DNA of 64,000 nucleotides from Paroedura picta (taxonomy: Eukaryota; Chordata; Lepidosauria; Squamata; Gekkonidae), in the NCBI RefSeq assembly GCF_049243985.1, contig NC_135374.1, forward strand, positions 57,347,934-57,411,933, given 5' to 3'. A program made the translations under genes and the position numbers. The notes below the pieces were generated by a model, which was not told the origin of the DNA, did no database searches, and saw only the letters and a list, made by a program, of their open reading frames with translations. Positions 1 to 15,100 of this stretch are shown here, piece by piece (the stretch's first letter is position 1; the number at the start of each line of letters is the position of its first letter).

Positions 1-54
1 TAAATATGAAATAATGATTACACAACAAATGATAGAAACCAGTAATTTTCATAC

Positions 55-163
55 CTGGTGGTGCATAGGATCCTGTTGCATTCCCAGCATCCGTTGCTGA
101 AACTGATCTATATTTGGGAGTTGGGGATAAACTGGTTGCTGTATGCCTTCACCTGGAAATCCA
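55..163 (-). CDS. SCAF4: SCAF4 coding exon 9
   Basis: Encodes [15 protein letters not shown] and on to [15 protein letters not shown], which matches the SCAF4 Q-rich segment. Donor GTATG lies just before the left edge, so the gene continues outside the window. Confidence 0.93.
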
Positions 164-3100
164 CTAAGCAATAAAATTATATTATCATTAATATATACAG
201 CATTTTTTCCTCTAACCTTTATATTCTTATACTAAATGCTGGGTGCCATTCTATTACTCAGAAACAGGTTTTTAATTAATATATGAATGTAACTATAGAA
301 CAGATAAAAAACATATACACCAATTTTTTTAACAGAATACTGATGATGAGGATGATGTCATCCATTCAGTTGTGTCCGACCCTTGGCGATGCTATAGGAA
401 AGTCTTCGCCATACGCCCCTGTCTCTGACGGCTTTTAGTTGGTTCATGGTTCAGAATACTAAAAAGGTCTAAAAATTAAGAGACTTCTACAATGTTACCC
501 TGAATTTTAAAAGCTGTGTGTTAGTCACAAAACTTACAATGTTTGCTGAGAGACTGAAGGAGAAGGTGATGAATCCTCTTTTTTTGACTCTTCCACTGCT
601 TCTGGCTCATCATCATAGTCAAATCGATCTAACAGCTTCTGAAACATATTACATTAAGCTAACTATTTTCTTCATAAACTGTTTAATATAATAACCAATC
701 AAATATATTTATGAAACTGATAATGTACATCTCTGAATATTTTACAAACCTTAAACATAGAGATGTGCATTTTGCAAAGAATGCAGCAACTCTCTTAACC
801 CTTTTCTCTATTTCTTGTTAGAGAATAGCTCTTTAACACAAGAAAATAAGACTACACAAGGAATTTTAAAAGGGCAAAATTATCTTAATATAATAAGTAC
901 TATGCTTGTTTAGTATACTAGCTAAGCAGCAAGAGTACATGCAACCAACCTGAACATTTTCTTTCTTCCTAACACAAAGATGCTACCTGCCTTTTAAACA
1001 AGACTGAAAAAAGGAGAAAGACCTGCATCCTGCCCTCATGATTTAGCTCCATGCTAAGAGAAACTGAATTATAACTGCTATACATAAGCAAGCCTCTGCC
1101 TCACAAGCAGAGAACCACAATGACTGCTAAAATACAGAGCGAGGGCCAGTAATACAGCAATATCTAGAAAACTGTGTGCCATACTGAATGTTAATGTTAA
1201 AGCAAAATTGAATTTTGTTGCTCTTGCTTCAGTGACAAATCTGCTCCACTAAGGTTTGTTTCTAAGTACATCAAGCTCTCACGTGCATATGGAGTCTATC
1301 AAAGCCAACACAACTCACAAGTCTGGTAAAATGCACAAATTCCAAAATGGGGATCCAACTCAAAAGCCAATTTAGAAATTACTACAACATTCCATTCCAT
1401 CATAGGGAGCATACACTGAGGCTATTACTCATTGTGTACAAACCAGAATGCCTGTTTTACTCTTCTCAGTGGCTTTCACTTGCTGCTTAATTATACAGAT
1501 CTAGCAAGAAATCCCATTGCAACCAGGAATGCAATGGGCGCTAGGAGCCAGGAGACACCGGCAGGCGCAGATCTCTGTGTCTCTTTCTCTCCCTCTCACT
1601 GCGTCTCTAGATGTGCCTCACAGCAGGAGGCATAGCAGGTAATCAGGGCTGGTTGTAGGAGGGAAGCAGGGCTGGTGTGCAGTTTGGGGCAGCTCTCTCT
1701 GTGTCTCTCTCTGCCTCCCTCACAGCAGGAGCGATAGGAGGGAATGAGGGTTTGTGTTCAGTCTGGCAGGGCTCTATGTGTCTCTGTCTCTGGCGCGTCT
1801 GAGAGGAATGTGGCTAGCATCCAGCGAGGGAGGGCAGGAGCTGTAGGGGCAGGAACAATGAGGGTGCAGCCAGCAGCACTTTGGCCCTATTCTAACTCGG
1901 ACACGCAGACACGTTCCACCCCCCAGGCTGTTCCACAAATATATAAAGGAACCATGGATAAGGATGGTAAGATAGTCCTTTAGTCAAACCTGAATTCTCT
2001 GAGCTGCAGATCCATCTCTCTGGAATGGTCCTCCCAGAAGACGGGGCTTTTGCCATCATGTTGTTAGTTTTAATGTTTTAATGGGAATTTTAATGGGGTT
2101 GAGATTGATGTGACCCGCCTCGAGCCTACTGGGATAGGCGGGAAATAAATCCAATAATAAAAATAAAAATAAATGAATAAAAGAGACAAGACAGATGCCC
2201 TTTTTGCTGGTGTTTAGAAGATATTATGAAAATATTCTTTTCCAGAAGAATTGTTGACAATTGGGTGTGTTTGTGATGGGCTGATATTGTATTCTTTTAT
2301 TTATTTATTGTTTGATTTGTAGCCTGCCACTCCCACAAAATTGCTTGTGGCAGGTAATACCCCACAATAAAACCCCCATAAAACAATAATAAGAACAGAT
2401 AAAATCCTCCCCTGGCAGCGATAAAATAAACTCCCTCCCGCAGCTCAACAGGCTTCTTAACTAATGCCTCAGGGGGACAACAGCAGGGGTAGTCCTATGG
2501 CCTGACTGGCTCAGAGTGGGGCCCAGATCGTAATTCATGATATACCCCAGTGGGCTTCCTATCTGCTGGTCGCTAGTTTTGAGGAGCCAGGACAGACATG
2601 GAGCAAGTGGTTGCCCTCACTGACACCAGCAATTTGTCTACTTCGGGTTCTGAAAGCCACCTGAAACCATCAGATATATTTCCCTGAGCTAGCCACAGAG
2701 CCTCCAGTTCCCTTTCTGACTCAAATATGGCAAGGAGGTCCTGGAGAGTGAAAAAACTTTACCCATGAAAAAGCTCACTAATGCCTCACGGTCTAATTCC
2801 AATTGACTAGAATTTTGGCACCCTACCTCGAGGTCAATGAGTGACTAAATTACCTAAAACAATTGTGCCAGGTGAGAACTTGCAGATGCAATAGGTGGCA
2901 TAAAACTCGTTTCGCTTCACCATCATCTCATAGGTCTTCATCAATGTGCAATAAGATGTTCATGCTGCTTCATCTGAGTCTTCCTCCACACTCATTCTAG
3001 CCATCTCACTTCCCTCTTCCTCTCCCACAGAGAGGGTGTTGAGGAGTCACTTTATGAACAGCAGCCACAAGGTGGGATTGCCAGTCCTCCACCAATGCTG

Positions 3101-6100
3101 GCAGCAAGTTGCCAGGAGGCACTGGGTCCCACAGAGCATTCAGGAATCTGATTGGATCCATAAGTCTCCATGGACATTCTAACACACATCCGCCACCCAA
3201 ACAGGGAACGGGTGGTACCCTAAATCAGGCCTTCATTGCATAGTGGTCTAACCACGGGACAACATCTGTCACCATCAGATCCACCTCTACCCCAGCACCA
3301 AAGGTCAAATTGAGGATGTGGCCAGCCTGAAGATTACACTGATTACAATATCATACATTTATGGGGTGCATAACTGCTTGTCAAAGTATCATCAATTCAT
3401 CAACATATCGGATGAAGTAAGTTTACCAAAGTTTATTATAGAATAAAATTTGTTAGTCTTTAAGGTGCTACTGGACTTCTGTTCAGTCATGGGGTAGCGT
3501 TTGTTTTACAGCTTTTATGTTGCCTACATAAGTTTGTTGGCTATGCTGACCCACTTTTTAATAGTATAAGTATCTCTTCACCTTATCAAAAGACGTTTTT
3601 TGCTCTGGTGCTGGAAAATCATGCTTCTGTTCTGATGGTTGTGTTGTTGTAGTCTGCAACTGTGCAGTAATTGCCTGGACCTGAGCCATCATGTTATTAT
3701 CTATCACTGGAGACTGAGGTTTTGGAGGCTGCTGAAAAGTCTGAAGAATCTGTTGGAGCTAAATAATAAAAAATACATTAGAGATTCTAATTTGGGTACA
3801 ATCATGAACAAATGCCCAAGTATACAGTAAGTGACTTTTAAGTAGAATGATGTACACTTTCCCTTCCAACCAACTTAACACACCAGGAAGCCCACTTCAC
3901 CATGCCGTGCCTGAACTCTTAATGCATCTGCTATTGTGGATGACTATTTGTAGCCTCAAAGCTAGAATGGAAGGAAAGGGGGAGAGAGCACTATAACGGA
4001 CAACAACCTTAATGCTATGATGCATTATGACTACGTGAATGTCCATCCCCCCACTCCTTAAATGAAGTACTATTACCAAAATGCAATCACCAGGAGGAAC
4101 AAAAGGGGAGTCAAATGCTTGAATGAGGTACTTGCCACTCATATCAGAGAACACTTATGTGGGTTCTTGGGGATACAGAAAAAACCCTATACTCAGTCAC
4201 CACTTAACAAAACTTTTATTCTCTTTTCTAGTTTCCAGCTGTGCTAAATGATTCTGCTCAACAGCCAGTTCTTGAAAGAAGCAGCTCAAACTTGGGTGGT
4301 AGCAACACAACTCTCTGCTGGTGAGGGAGATTGCATCCATCAGTACATCCTTTACCCCAAATTCATTTCCCTCCACCTCCATCTTCTTTTCCTTTTCATT
4401 TGCTCTTCCACTCCCTTGTGAACCTTCTTGCTCTGGTCTCTGCCTGTTCTCTTTCTCAAATCTATCTTGATCACTTGACTTCCTGCCTCACTCTTCTTCC
4501 TGCTGTATTCTTTATCACTGCTCGACCCACCTCATCACTGTCAGTTCCTTGCCCCTTCTATCCATATGTATCTTCTTCTGGGTGCACTGAGAATGGCTGG
4601 AGACAGGTGAAGACTGGTCTTGGGGGTTTTGTTTCTTGAACTGTCATGGAGCTCCTTGATCTCAGTCCATTGGCAGGAAGGGGAGATCCCGGTCACACAG
4701 GGTGACTGGGGTTGTCTCCTCCCTCTCACAGCATCCAAGAAACAAACTGCATGACTGACCGATCATATGTCACAGATATACAGCATCCATTTTTAAACCA
4801 GGAATAATCATTAACTAAGAGAATTTCACAAATTAAATGTTCACAAATGGAAGTCGCTCTTGAAATTTCACTAATGGTGCTTAATAGCACAGAGTTTGAA
4901 AACACCAATGCTTATATTTTTTGAGTTAACATTTTTGTACTTTAATTTAAGTTTATTTTCCAACAAAAAAGCTCCACTTACTTGTTGTCCTTGTGTTGTC
5001 TGAAATAACTGAGCTACAGCTGCAAAGGCATCAGAACTGGGCAATTGTGGCACAGTGGGTACTGAATTAGAAGGAACTTGGGGAGGCTCAGATGGCATAG
5101 TTGTAGCAGGAGGTGGAGAACCTACAAAATAAAAAGTACATACTTTAAATGTGTTTAGATGTGTAATTACAACTTGCACTGCAATACAAATGTTTTTAAC
5201 CAAACTCAGGAAGGTTGATTAGGGAACAACTGCAAACATGGGAAGGGGGAAGCAGTTCAGTAGAAGAGCTTTTTCTTTGCAAGCAGTCAATATGAAAGAT
5301 CTCACATGCACACTGAAATTCCCTACCTTCATTATTAGTGCTATCTTCTGTCACTGAAGCTGCACTGCTAGACCCTGCTGCCATGTCCAGAAGAGGCTGA
5401 ATTATTTCTATTTTAAACACTCCATTTTTCTGCCATAAGTTGAGGACACGGACTATCTTACTCTGTTCAAACAGAAAAAGATGTGTTAATATAGCTTTTT
5501 GAAGTAGTTTGCTAACTGCAGAAAACACTTCCCTCTCTGCTGTGTGTACAGGGAGATCAAGAACACAAGAGGGGTATTGGGCTCATGTACATTTCCAAAC
5601 ATTTTTTTAAAAATGGAGTAGTTTGGGCACTACCTTCTATGCACAGTGAGGAAAGCAAAATCTTGAAAAAGTACACTGACCAAAAGATCTGTTCAAACAA
5701 TAGAGCAGAAGAATCATTTGAGCAATAATTTGCATGAAAAAAAGAACATATGACTAACATAAGACAGTAAGTTACACACAAAACCAGAATTCTATATGGA
5801 TGTTCTTTGCCTTGGTTCTAATATAATTTGTTCTATTTGAGACTTAGTTTATGGCACTGTATGCTGTATAGTACTGTAACAGAATTTTAGCCATACCAAA
5901 GGATTTAGCCTGTGCAAACCTGAATGTCTACCTCAGGCTTTTCCAGCCAGAGTTACACATAACCCCAGGGTTACACCAGAACCCTATATATACACATACT
6001 TTTTTTAGATTCATAAAATTTACCCAGGACGGTTTTGTCCTTATCAGCCAAGTCCAACTGGCTGCTGATCCCTGGCCCCAAGGGAGCACGTCTGGCCTCA

Positions 6101-9100
6101 ACCAGTGCCAGATCATTCTCTGTCCTGGCCCCCACCTGACAGAATGAGCTCCCTGAGGAATTCCAGTCCCTGTCAGAACTAGCAAAGTTCCGCCGGGCCT
6201 GCACAACAGAGCTCTTCCACCAGACATTTGGTTGAGATCAGTTAAACTGACGACAACGACAACTATCAGGCCCACAAAACCCCTCTTCAGATATGCCCAC
6301 CAGGAACACCATGGAGCAACTTGGATTTACAGTCAACATGTTAATGAATTTAATTATCAGTTGCAAGTGATGTCCTTGTTATTGTTGTAATTACTATTAT
6401 TATCCATTGATATAGTTACTGAAGCATCACTAACGCATTTTTATGAATTTTATATAATTTCATGTTCCACGTAAACCACCCTGATCCACAAGGGAAGGGT
6501 TGTATATAAATATAATAAATAAATATATTAGGGCAGCTTGATCCAGCCAATCATGGACCTGGAGGGGAAGAGGCGGGGGCCTGGCCATGCAAACCTTTGC
6601 TAGCTGAGGCTCCTCATACATGGTCAACTTGTGGGTGGAGGCTAGAATCCAGGAAGGTGAGTCCTCTTAGGGTTGATTTTTTGGGGGGTCCTACCTCAGC
6701 GTAGGCCCATTGGAGCATGCTACTGGGCAGCTTCAGAGTTTGAAAGGGGCAGGAGCCTATCTCCTACTCAATGCATACATGGCGTGGATTTCTTCTCAGA
6801 GCCCTGCCTACAAAAAATGGCTTGAGGAAGGCAGTTGCAGGTAAAGGTTTTCAGATATTCAAGCAGGAGAAAACTGTCTATAATACCAGAGTCTACCTTC
6901 CAAAGCAGCCACTTTCTCCAGGGAAACTAATCTCTGTAATCTGGAAATGAGCTGTAATTACAGAAGATCCTCAGGCCCCACCTGGAAACTGGCATCTCTA
7001 TCAGACAGCTACTACACCTGTATCCAGCAACAGCCTGCACAAGAATTACTTTCTTCACAGGTTTACCCTTGCCCTGGCAGCCATTTTTGACCCAGGAAAA
7101 ATGTATACTTGGCCTTGCTTGATTTGCCAACCTCCTGGTGGTATCTGGAGATCTCCCAAAGTTACAAGTGATTTTATTTCATTAGTGATGCCATGCACAC
7201 TGTAAACATGCGACTTCTGAGATGTGTGACAGGGAAGCGTGGCCAGCTCCCAGGGTCACTCGAAGCCTAAAGAATATTTCAGGATCAAAAGGTTTTAAAA
7301 GGTTGGTCTAACTGTACATAGAGCAATAAAACTCTGATCATGCTTGTTTTAAGTTGAACTATCTTTGAGAACTTACTCTGAATAGCACAGCATACTTTAT
7401 TACCAGACCTGGTATGTCAGCTCTCAGAAAAGCAATTTTTTTAAGTTACATGTCTTTATTAAAATAGGAGCCAATTCCTTTTATTAAGCAGGTAAAAAGT
7501 ACACATAAAATTAAGAATATAACACTAGTAAATAGAAAACCAAATCAATTATCAAATTGAATTATATCTGCCTCCCTAATTGTAAAGATTCCTTTAGGTA
7601 CATATAGATTAGTTATGAAGACCTGTACTTGGAAGGAGCTGCAATGCACAACTGCTTACCAAATTGCAAGGCCTTCTGACCTAAACTACAGCCACAAAAT
7701 CCTAATTAATTCTTCACAAAACAAGTACTTGTGTTGCAATAAGGATCAGATATTAAAATCAAACAGGCTATAAAACTACATGGGGAATATGTGGATTAAC
7801 ACACAAGTCATGTATATGATCCATATCCACTCAATGATGTGATACTCTATCCAGTGAGCTGTCAGTGGAACAAGTTTGCAGTCAGGTCTTCCATTTCCTC
7901 TCTCTTTCATGTTCCCATTGAGAAGCAACTTCAGAGGATCAGAAGATTTTCAGGAACAGACTAAAGTGAAGCAAAGTGAACTATGGCAAGTTGGCAGTGG
8001 AATTCCCTCTGTGCTTATGCATGAGCTCTTGCTCAGTTCAGAGGACCAGGCAAGGGGAAAAGGAGAAGATTTATGCCAACTGACCCTTGCACTGCAGCCC
8101 TGTGTACTTCATTCCACACCTGAGGGTTTACTGACCCTTCACAAGCAGCTTTTGGACAGCTGAAGGGAGGATTATCAGGAGAATTGTGCTATGAACTCAT
8201 TCCATTACAAAAGAAATACTCAACACCAGGAATTAATTCAAGAGCATCATATCACACATACAACTGTAATACGTATATACATGAGATAGACTGATTTATG
8301 CTAGAATTGGGGCATAAAACTTCCAAATCACTTCCAGCAAAGTAAAAACAATTCCATTCAAACAGAGAGAGTCTTTGTGCCATACCTTGTCTTCTGATGG
8401 ACAGAGATATAAATACTGGAATGTAGCGGTTATATTTTTACAGAATCTTGGCCCGAAAACATCCTTATCAGTTCCAAATTGATGACGAGACTGACGAACA
8501 ATAGAGTCAATAACATACAATCCAGGAACTTTGTATTCTGGTTTACACTGAAGAGAGAATATACCAAAATAAATTCTGTAGTATCATTAACCAGGCCTTA
8601 TCAAATTGGCATTAAAAAGGTATATGTCTAGGGAAGAGAGGTAAAAAGTATCCATATAACACAAAAGGTAGTTCCCTTGCTGGAATCTGAACTCCAGTGG
8701 TAATCTCCTCTTAAGCATAGAGTATAGGAGCCTAAGGTCACATAAAGCCAAAATGATATAATCAACATGAAGTGAAGCACAGGGGTTGAGTCTATATACT
8801 GTGGAATGTGCCATACACACCAGATAATACATGATCCATGTCTACCAAAACTAGTGATAAACCTGAGAAAATATATTCTATGCATGTATGTATCTGCTGC
8901 ATATTGTGGCAGCTGTGTGCAGTTAAGAACACCTGGGATATAGAGCAAGCATTTTTTTTAAAGGCAGAGAAATTAATGTATCTGTAAACTGCAGAGCGGT
9001 CTTCATATTTCATTAATCCCTTGGTGGGCGAAGAGCAAGCAGGTCCAGTCCAGGTGAGGGGCCAATCAGAAGGCGCAAAGCATTAAGCTTTGCTGGGGGG

Positions 9101-12100
9101 GGGGGGAATGGGGCCGGGAAAGCCTTCCATAGCCCTGAGGAACACTACCGCCGCCTCCGCAGGCCCGGGAAGCCCTTAAGCTTTGAGGAAGCCTTCCCCG
9201 CAGCCCCCAAGCACACCCGCTGCCTCCCTGGGCTGCTGCCTGCGCTCGGCCGGGGCGGGGGGGGGGGCCTTCCAACCCGTTATTAGGAACGGACTTTGAA
9301 TCTAGTAAATACATAAAATGAAGTTACTAATGTTGGAGCAGAGCCTCTGATCAATAATTTTTTCTTGGTTAGTGTCAGAAACAAAACTTTAGTAGACATG
9401 TACAATTTTATAAACTGGAACATATCAAAATGGGGAAACAGTTAGATCATGTCACAGATTTTTTACACAGCTCAACAATTAACAATCAAATACATTTGAG
9501 GGCCCAATTTCAACTAGAATTTTTATTTGACACTAAATTTCACTAATTTAGTAACAATAAGGTAAATACTTGCAATCTAGAGACCCCCAAAAGGGATGAG
9601 AACATATCTTGCATTTAGCATATCTGGGGACGTTAGACGAAAAGGCTGCAGTGGACCAAATATCAGCATTCCAGGAAGAAACTTCAGACCTTGACCCATT
9701 TTAGTCGGGTTAAAAGCCTGGCCATGGAGTTGAAACAATGCTAGTCGCCCTGATGGACGACCTCTGCCGCCAGCTAGATTGAGGTGGGTCAGTGCTGCTT
9801 ATACTATTAGGTCTGCCAGCAGTGTTTGACATTGACAATCACAAGCTCCTATCTCACCACCTCGCTGATGCTGGGATACAGGAGACAGCTCTCAAATGGC
9901 TGATTTAGTTCCTCCGGGGTCACGGACAGAGGGTAGCAATAGGTGAGAGTATCCAACCATCATCAGCTCACATGTGGTCCCAAAGGGAGCAGTCCTCTCT
10001 ATTTTATTTAAAATTTTCATGCACCCTCTTGTTCAACTGGTGCAGAAGCTTGGGCTGGGTTGCCATCAATATGCAAATGACACCCAGCTCTTCCTCTTGA
10101 TGAATGACCACCCCGATTCCCCCCAGAAACTTTAGCCAGATGCCTAGAAGCAGTGACAATGTGGCTCAAGCAGAGTTGTCTGAAGCTCTAACCTTCAAAG
10201 ACAGAGATTCTGTGGCTGGGTAGGAAGGGACTAAGTGATAAGGTGCGCTTACCCAACCGGGACGGAGTGCGTCTAGCAGTAGTTCACTCCGCCAGAAATA
10301 TGGGGGTGTTCCTCGACACCTCCCTCTCCATGGAAGCGCAAGTCACAATAGTGCGGCAGGCCTTCTCCATCTATGCCAAACCAAGCTTCTAGTGCTGTAC
10401 TTGCCACCAGACCACCAAGCCACATCTTTGCGATGGTCACCTCTAGACTGGACTTCTACAACTCTCTCTATGCAGGCCTACCTTTATCCTTGATCCAGAA
10501 ACTACAATTGGTTCAGAAAACTGCAGCCAGAATTCTCACCAATACACCACGGAGATCCCACATCTGGCCTATACTTCAACAACTCAGCTGGCTCCCAACT
10601 GAATTCCAGATCAGACTTAAGGTTTTGGATCTTACGTTCAAGGCCATATGCGATCTGGGCCCACTGTACTTGAGAGACCGTCTCTATGCCTATACCCCCA
10701 CAAAAGACCATTATATTCCACCACTGCCAACTGGCTGGTGATCCCTGGCCCCAAAGAAGCACATCTGTCCTCAACAAGGGCCAGATCATTCTCTATCCTG
10801 GCCTCCACCTAGTGGAACGAGCTCCCTGAAGAGATCAGGGCCCTGTCTGAACTCCCATAATTCTGCAGGATTTGCAAAAGGTGGCTCCTCCACCAGGCAT
10901 TTGCCTGAGACTGACCATCCCAATAGCATCCACAGGTGTACCCCCCCCCCCCCAGACACCTCCTCCATGGCCTAAATCAGTCTGTTTCTGTTATATTGTT
11001 GTCAATCAAAACAACTGAAATTATATTAATTTAGAACCACTGTTGGATTACCTGTTGATGTTATTTCTGACTATGTTATATGCTTAGGTCATTCCATGTA
11101 TTACCCTGCGATGTTATATGTAAACCGCCCTGAGCCATAAGGGAGAGTGATATAAAAATATAAGAAATAAATAAAATAAATAAATATCAGCCTTTTATTT
11201 ATTCTCAAAGCAGCTGTCCCATTTATGGTGCATCACAAGCAGCCTCCTAAACTCTTCTAGGTTTAAAAAGGAGCATAGAAAACATCCCGCTTCATAGAAA
11301 AAAAAGAGTAGAAAAATCTGGTGGCTTTCATATGTTCTTTTGAAAAAATCAAATTATTGATGTAGGAAAACATTGTCATTTTCTATATCTCTTCAAATTC
11401 TTTGAAATCTTATTCTCTAAAAGTGACCAGGAAACAAAATCATAAATCACATTTCTGGATGACAGCACCACAGGCTGGGTATCCTTCGTTTCTCTGGGTC
11501 TTACTTTTGCATTCAGAATCTTTTGGGGGCATCTAGAAAAATTCACAATTATGTAACTCTGATTATTCAGTTTCTCTCCAAAACTAATGACAGCCACGAA
11601 ACCTAAAACCATCATTTGATCAACTATTGTTCAGTTCCCCAAATACTGCTAGCAGCTCTATAATCACATTTTCTGTTATCCTCAGGGAAAAATTCTCATA
11701 TGGAAAGTAGAAGTAGGTAACATTGAGACTACTTGTCATTTCATAGCATTTATGTCAACTTACCTTTTTTATAAATTTCTCCACAATCTGGACTACATGC
11801 TTGTAAAGCTGAAAGAGACAATTAAATAGCATATTATAATCAATTAAATACTGTTCACAATAATATATTATTCTGCATTTAAGAAATACATAAAAAAATA
11901 TTATAACAGGGAAAAATTGATAATTTCATTAAACCATCTTCAATATAGACCATGAGTTCCTAGCTCGCCACCTCGCCGACACCAGAATACGGGGAAAGGC
12001 CCTCAAATGGCTGAATTCCTTCTTCCGGGGCCGTGGACAGAAGGTAGTGATAGGAGTGAGAATATCTAACCAACACCAGCTCACATGTGGAGTCCCACAA

Positions 12101-15100
12101 GGAGCACTCCTCTCTCCTATCTTATTTAACATCTTTATGCGCCCTCTCCCTCAGCTGGTGCGGAGGTTTGGGCTGGGTTGCCACCAATATGTGGATGACA
12201 CCCAGCTCTTCCTCCTGATGGATGACCACCCTGACTCCCCCCCAGAATCCTTAGCCAGATGTCTGGAAGCAATGACAAAATGGATCAAGCAGAGTTGCCT
12301 GAAGCTCAACCCTACAAAGACGGAGGTCCTATGGTTGGGTAGGAAGGGACCATGGGAGGAAGCGCGTCTGCCCACCCTGGATGGTATGCAGCTCTCACCA
12401 ACGCACTTCGCCAGGAACCTGGGCATGATCCTGGATGCTTCCCTTACAATGGAAGCCCAGGTCACAAAGGTAGTGCGGCTGGCATTCTACCACCTCCGCC
12501 AAGCCAAGCTACTAGCGCCCTACCTGGACCCGGAACACCTAGCCACAGTGATCCATGCGATGGTCACCTCTAGGCTGGACTTCTGCAACTCGCTCTATGC
12601 AGGCCTACCCTCATCCTTGATCCGGAAACTACAACTGGTACAGAATGCTGCGGCCAGGATTATCACCAAAACATCATGGAGATCCCACATCCGGCCGGCA
12701 CTCCAACAACTTGGCTGGCTCCCAGTTGAATTCCGGATTAAGCTTAAGGTTCTGGTAATCACCTTTAAGGCCATATGCGGTTTGGGCCCAGTGTATCTGA
12801 GAGCCCGCCTTCCTGCCTATACCCCCAAAAGAATCTTACGCTCCACCACTTCCAACTGGCTGTGGATCCCTGGCCCCAGAGAAGCGCGTCGGACCTCAAC
12901 AAGGGCCAGAGCCTTCTTGGTCCTGGCCCCCACCTGGTGGAACGAGCTTCCTGAGGAGATCATAGCCCTGCCCGAACTTCCACTGTTCCGCAGGGCCTGC
13001 AAGAAGGAGCTCTTCCACCAGGCATTTGCTTGAGGCCAACCGACTCAGAACACCTGCTGGTCCCCCCAGACGCCTGTCCATGACTCTCCCAAAGTTACTG
13101 TTAATTGTTATCTTTAACCGCTCCTAGCGGAGCGGAAGAAATAAAACAGTAAGGGCCCCAAGGGCGGGCCCTGTCCGGGATGAGGAAGGGTGCCGATAGG
13201 CCCCTTCCCCTGGACTGACAAGCGGAGGGCCCAATCGGGAGGTGCAAAGCGCCTCCCGATTGAGCCCTCCGCTTGTCAGTCCAGCCCCAAACTGTCAATC
13301 AGCAGCCGCGCACAGCGTGGCTGCTGATTGGCTGTTTGCCTGGACTACAGCCAATAGGGAGGGGTGAAGCGCCTCCCAACCCGCCCCATCCCCGACGAGG
13401 GCTACCCTTCCCTGCACGGCGGCCATTTCTCTGCTGGCCGCCAAGAGGGAAGGTAGGCCTGCGGCTCCATGTGCCTTCCCCCAACTGGAGGAGTACAAAG
13501 GATTCTGCGGGCCCGGGAATGGCGCTGGGAGGCTTGCTGAGCCGCCCAGCGCCGTCTCCGGGCACGCAGAAGCCTTTGCCGCTGGGGGGGTGGGAGGGGA
13601 GAACGGCTTCTGCGCGCCTGGGGAAGGCGCAGGGCGGCTGAGCCCCCCTGCGCCGTTCCCGGGCTCGCAGAAGCCTTTGCCTCTGGGGGGGTGGGAGGGG
13701 AGAACGGCTTCTGCGCGCCCGGGGACGGCGCAGGGCGGCTTAGGTAAATTAGCCTATAAAAAAAGACTTCTTTTTTCACACCCCCCCCCCAGTTTTTAAA
13801 AAACAAAACCCAGAATGCAGCACAGTCAGCCATCTCTGTGCCCAGCCCCCACTCATCTCATTGAGGTTTACACAGGAGACTGCCCAGTGGAGGGTGCCTG
13901 GAGGGGGGGGGGCACACATTTTAAGAAGGCTTGGTAAGACTGACCACAATGTTATCTTCTTGCAAGAGCTCTGATGCAAATAGATCAGGAATGGGTTTTG
14001 AAGGGAGAAAGTTGATGTTAAACAAAACTTTTCCAATCGATCAGGGGCACAAAGACTCAAAGACGCAGATCTGAAAAGGAGCTGTTTACTATGAACATTA
14101 CACTGAACTGTCTTCCAGACAAACTGCAGATTTGGAGAGAGTTGTGGCTTCTTCTTTGCCTCTGCACGCCCACAAAAAATGTTTATCTCCAGGCTTTCAA
14201 ATACAAAGATATCAACCCTTGGCTCTCCGAACATATTAAAAGATTTCCCTTCACCCTGGGCCATGGAGGAATATCCTACTAGAGGGGTATATGCTGTTTT
14301 AAGATTCATTTTACATGGAATTTTCCTGTATTTTATATATTGGGGGGGGGGGACCACTTCTGCGGGCCCGGGGACGGCGCTGGGCGGATGAGCTGCGGGC
14401 CCAGGGACGGCGCTGGGTGCCTCGCAGAGCCTTTCCCCATTGGGAGGGGGGCCCAAAACAGTTTCTCCCGCCCTTGCCAGCCACCAAGCGCCGTCCCCAG
14501 GGACAGCAGCTAGCACCCATTTTATTCTAACATAAAATGGGCTTTAAATCTAGTTATATTATAATTGTGGTTTTATAATCTTTTGATGTTTTTGAAAGTT
14601 GTTTTGATGTTATAGTCTGCATAATGTTTCATGTAAGTTATAATGTTCTGTGTAAACCGCCCAGAGCTGCAAAGAAATGAGCGGTATAGAAATCTAAATA
14701 AATAAATTAATTAATTAATTAATTAAATAAATAAAATTAAACCATCTGCAAATCAGTTCAGCTATTATAGGCCCCAGAAATAAAGATATTTTTTTAAAAG
14801 GATGCATTACTCATGTTGTAATACTTTGAATGTGATCAAGCTTTGGCTACGTCAGAAGGACATCCAAGATCAGTGGAAGTATAAATTTTGAAAAATAGTT
14901 TTGCAAAATTTAGAAGTAATTGACTAATCCATTGCAAATGAGACTATTTTTGCTTTCTTTGCAAGAAAATGCTATAACAAGCTGTAAGTGTTCAAAATGC
15001 TGTGAAAGATAAGTCTTTTTATTTTATACAACATAGCAGAAGCATATCAACATCTGGGATTCTTTTCTTACCTTAATAGCTTTAATGGCAGCTTTAGTAA

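Noticed and set aside
12047-13033. 328-codon frame as a possible host gene
   Set aside because: It is the L2 reverse transcriptase, with a YVDD active site, L2 3' UTR and target duplications.
13776-14516. A 246-codon host gene on the minus strand
   Set aside because: It starts and ends in Helitron GC repeats and crosses homopolymer runs; it may be captured DNA but not a gene I can support.
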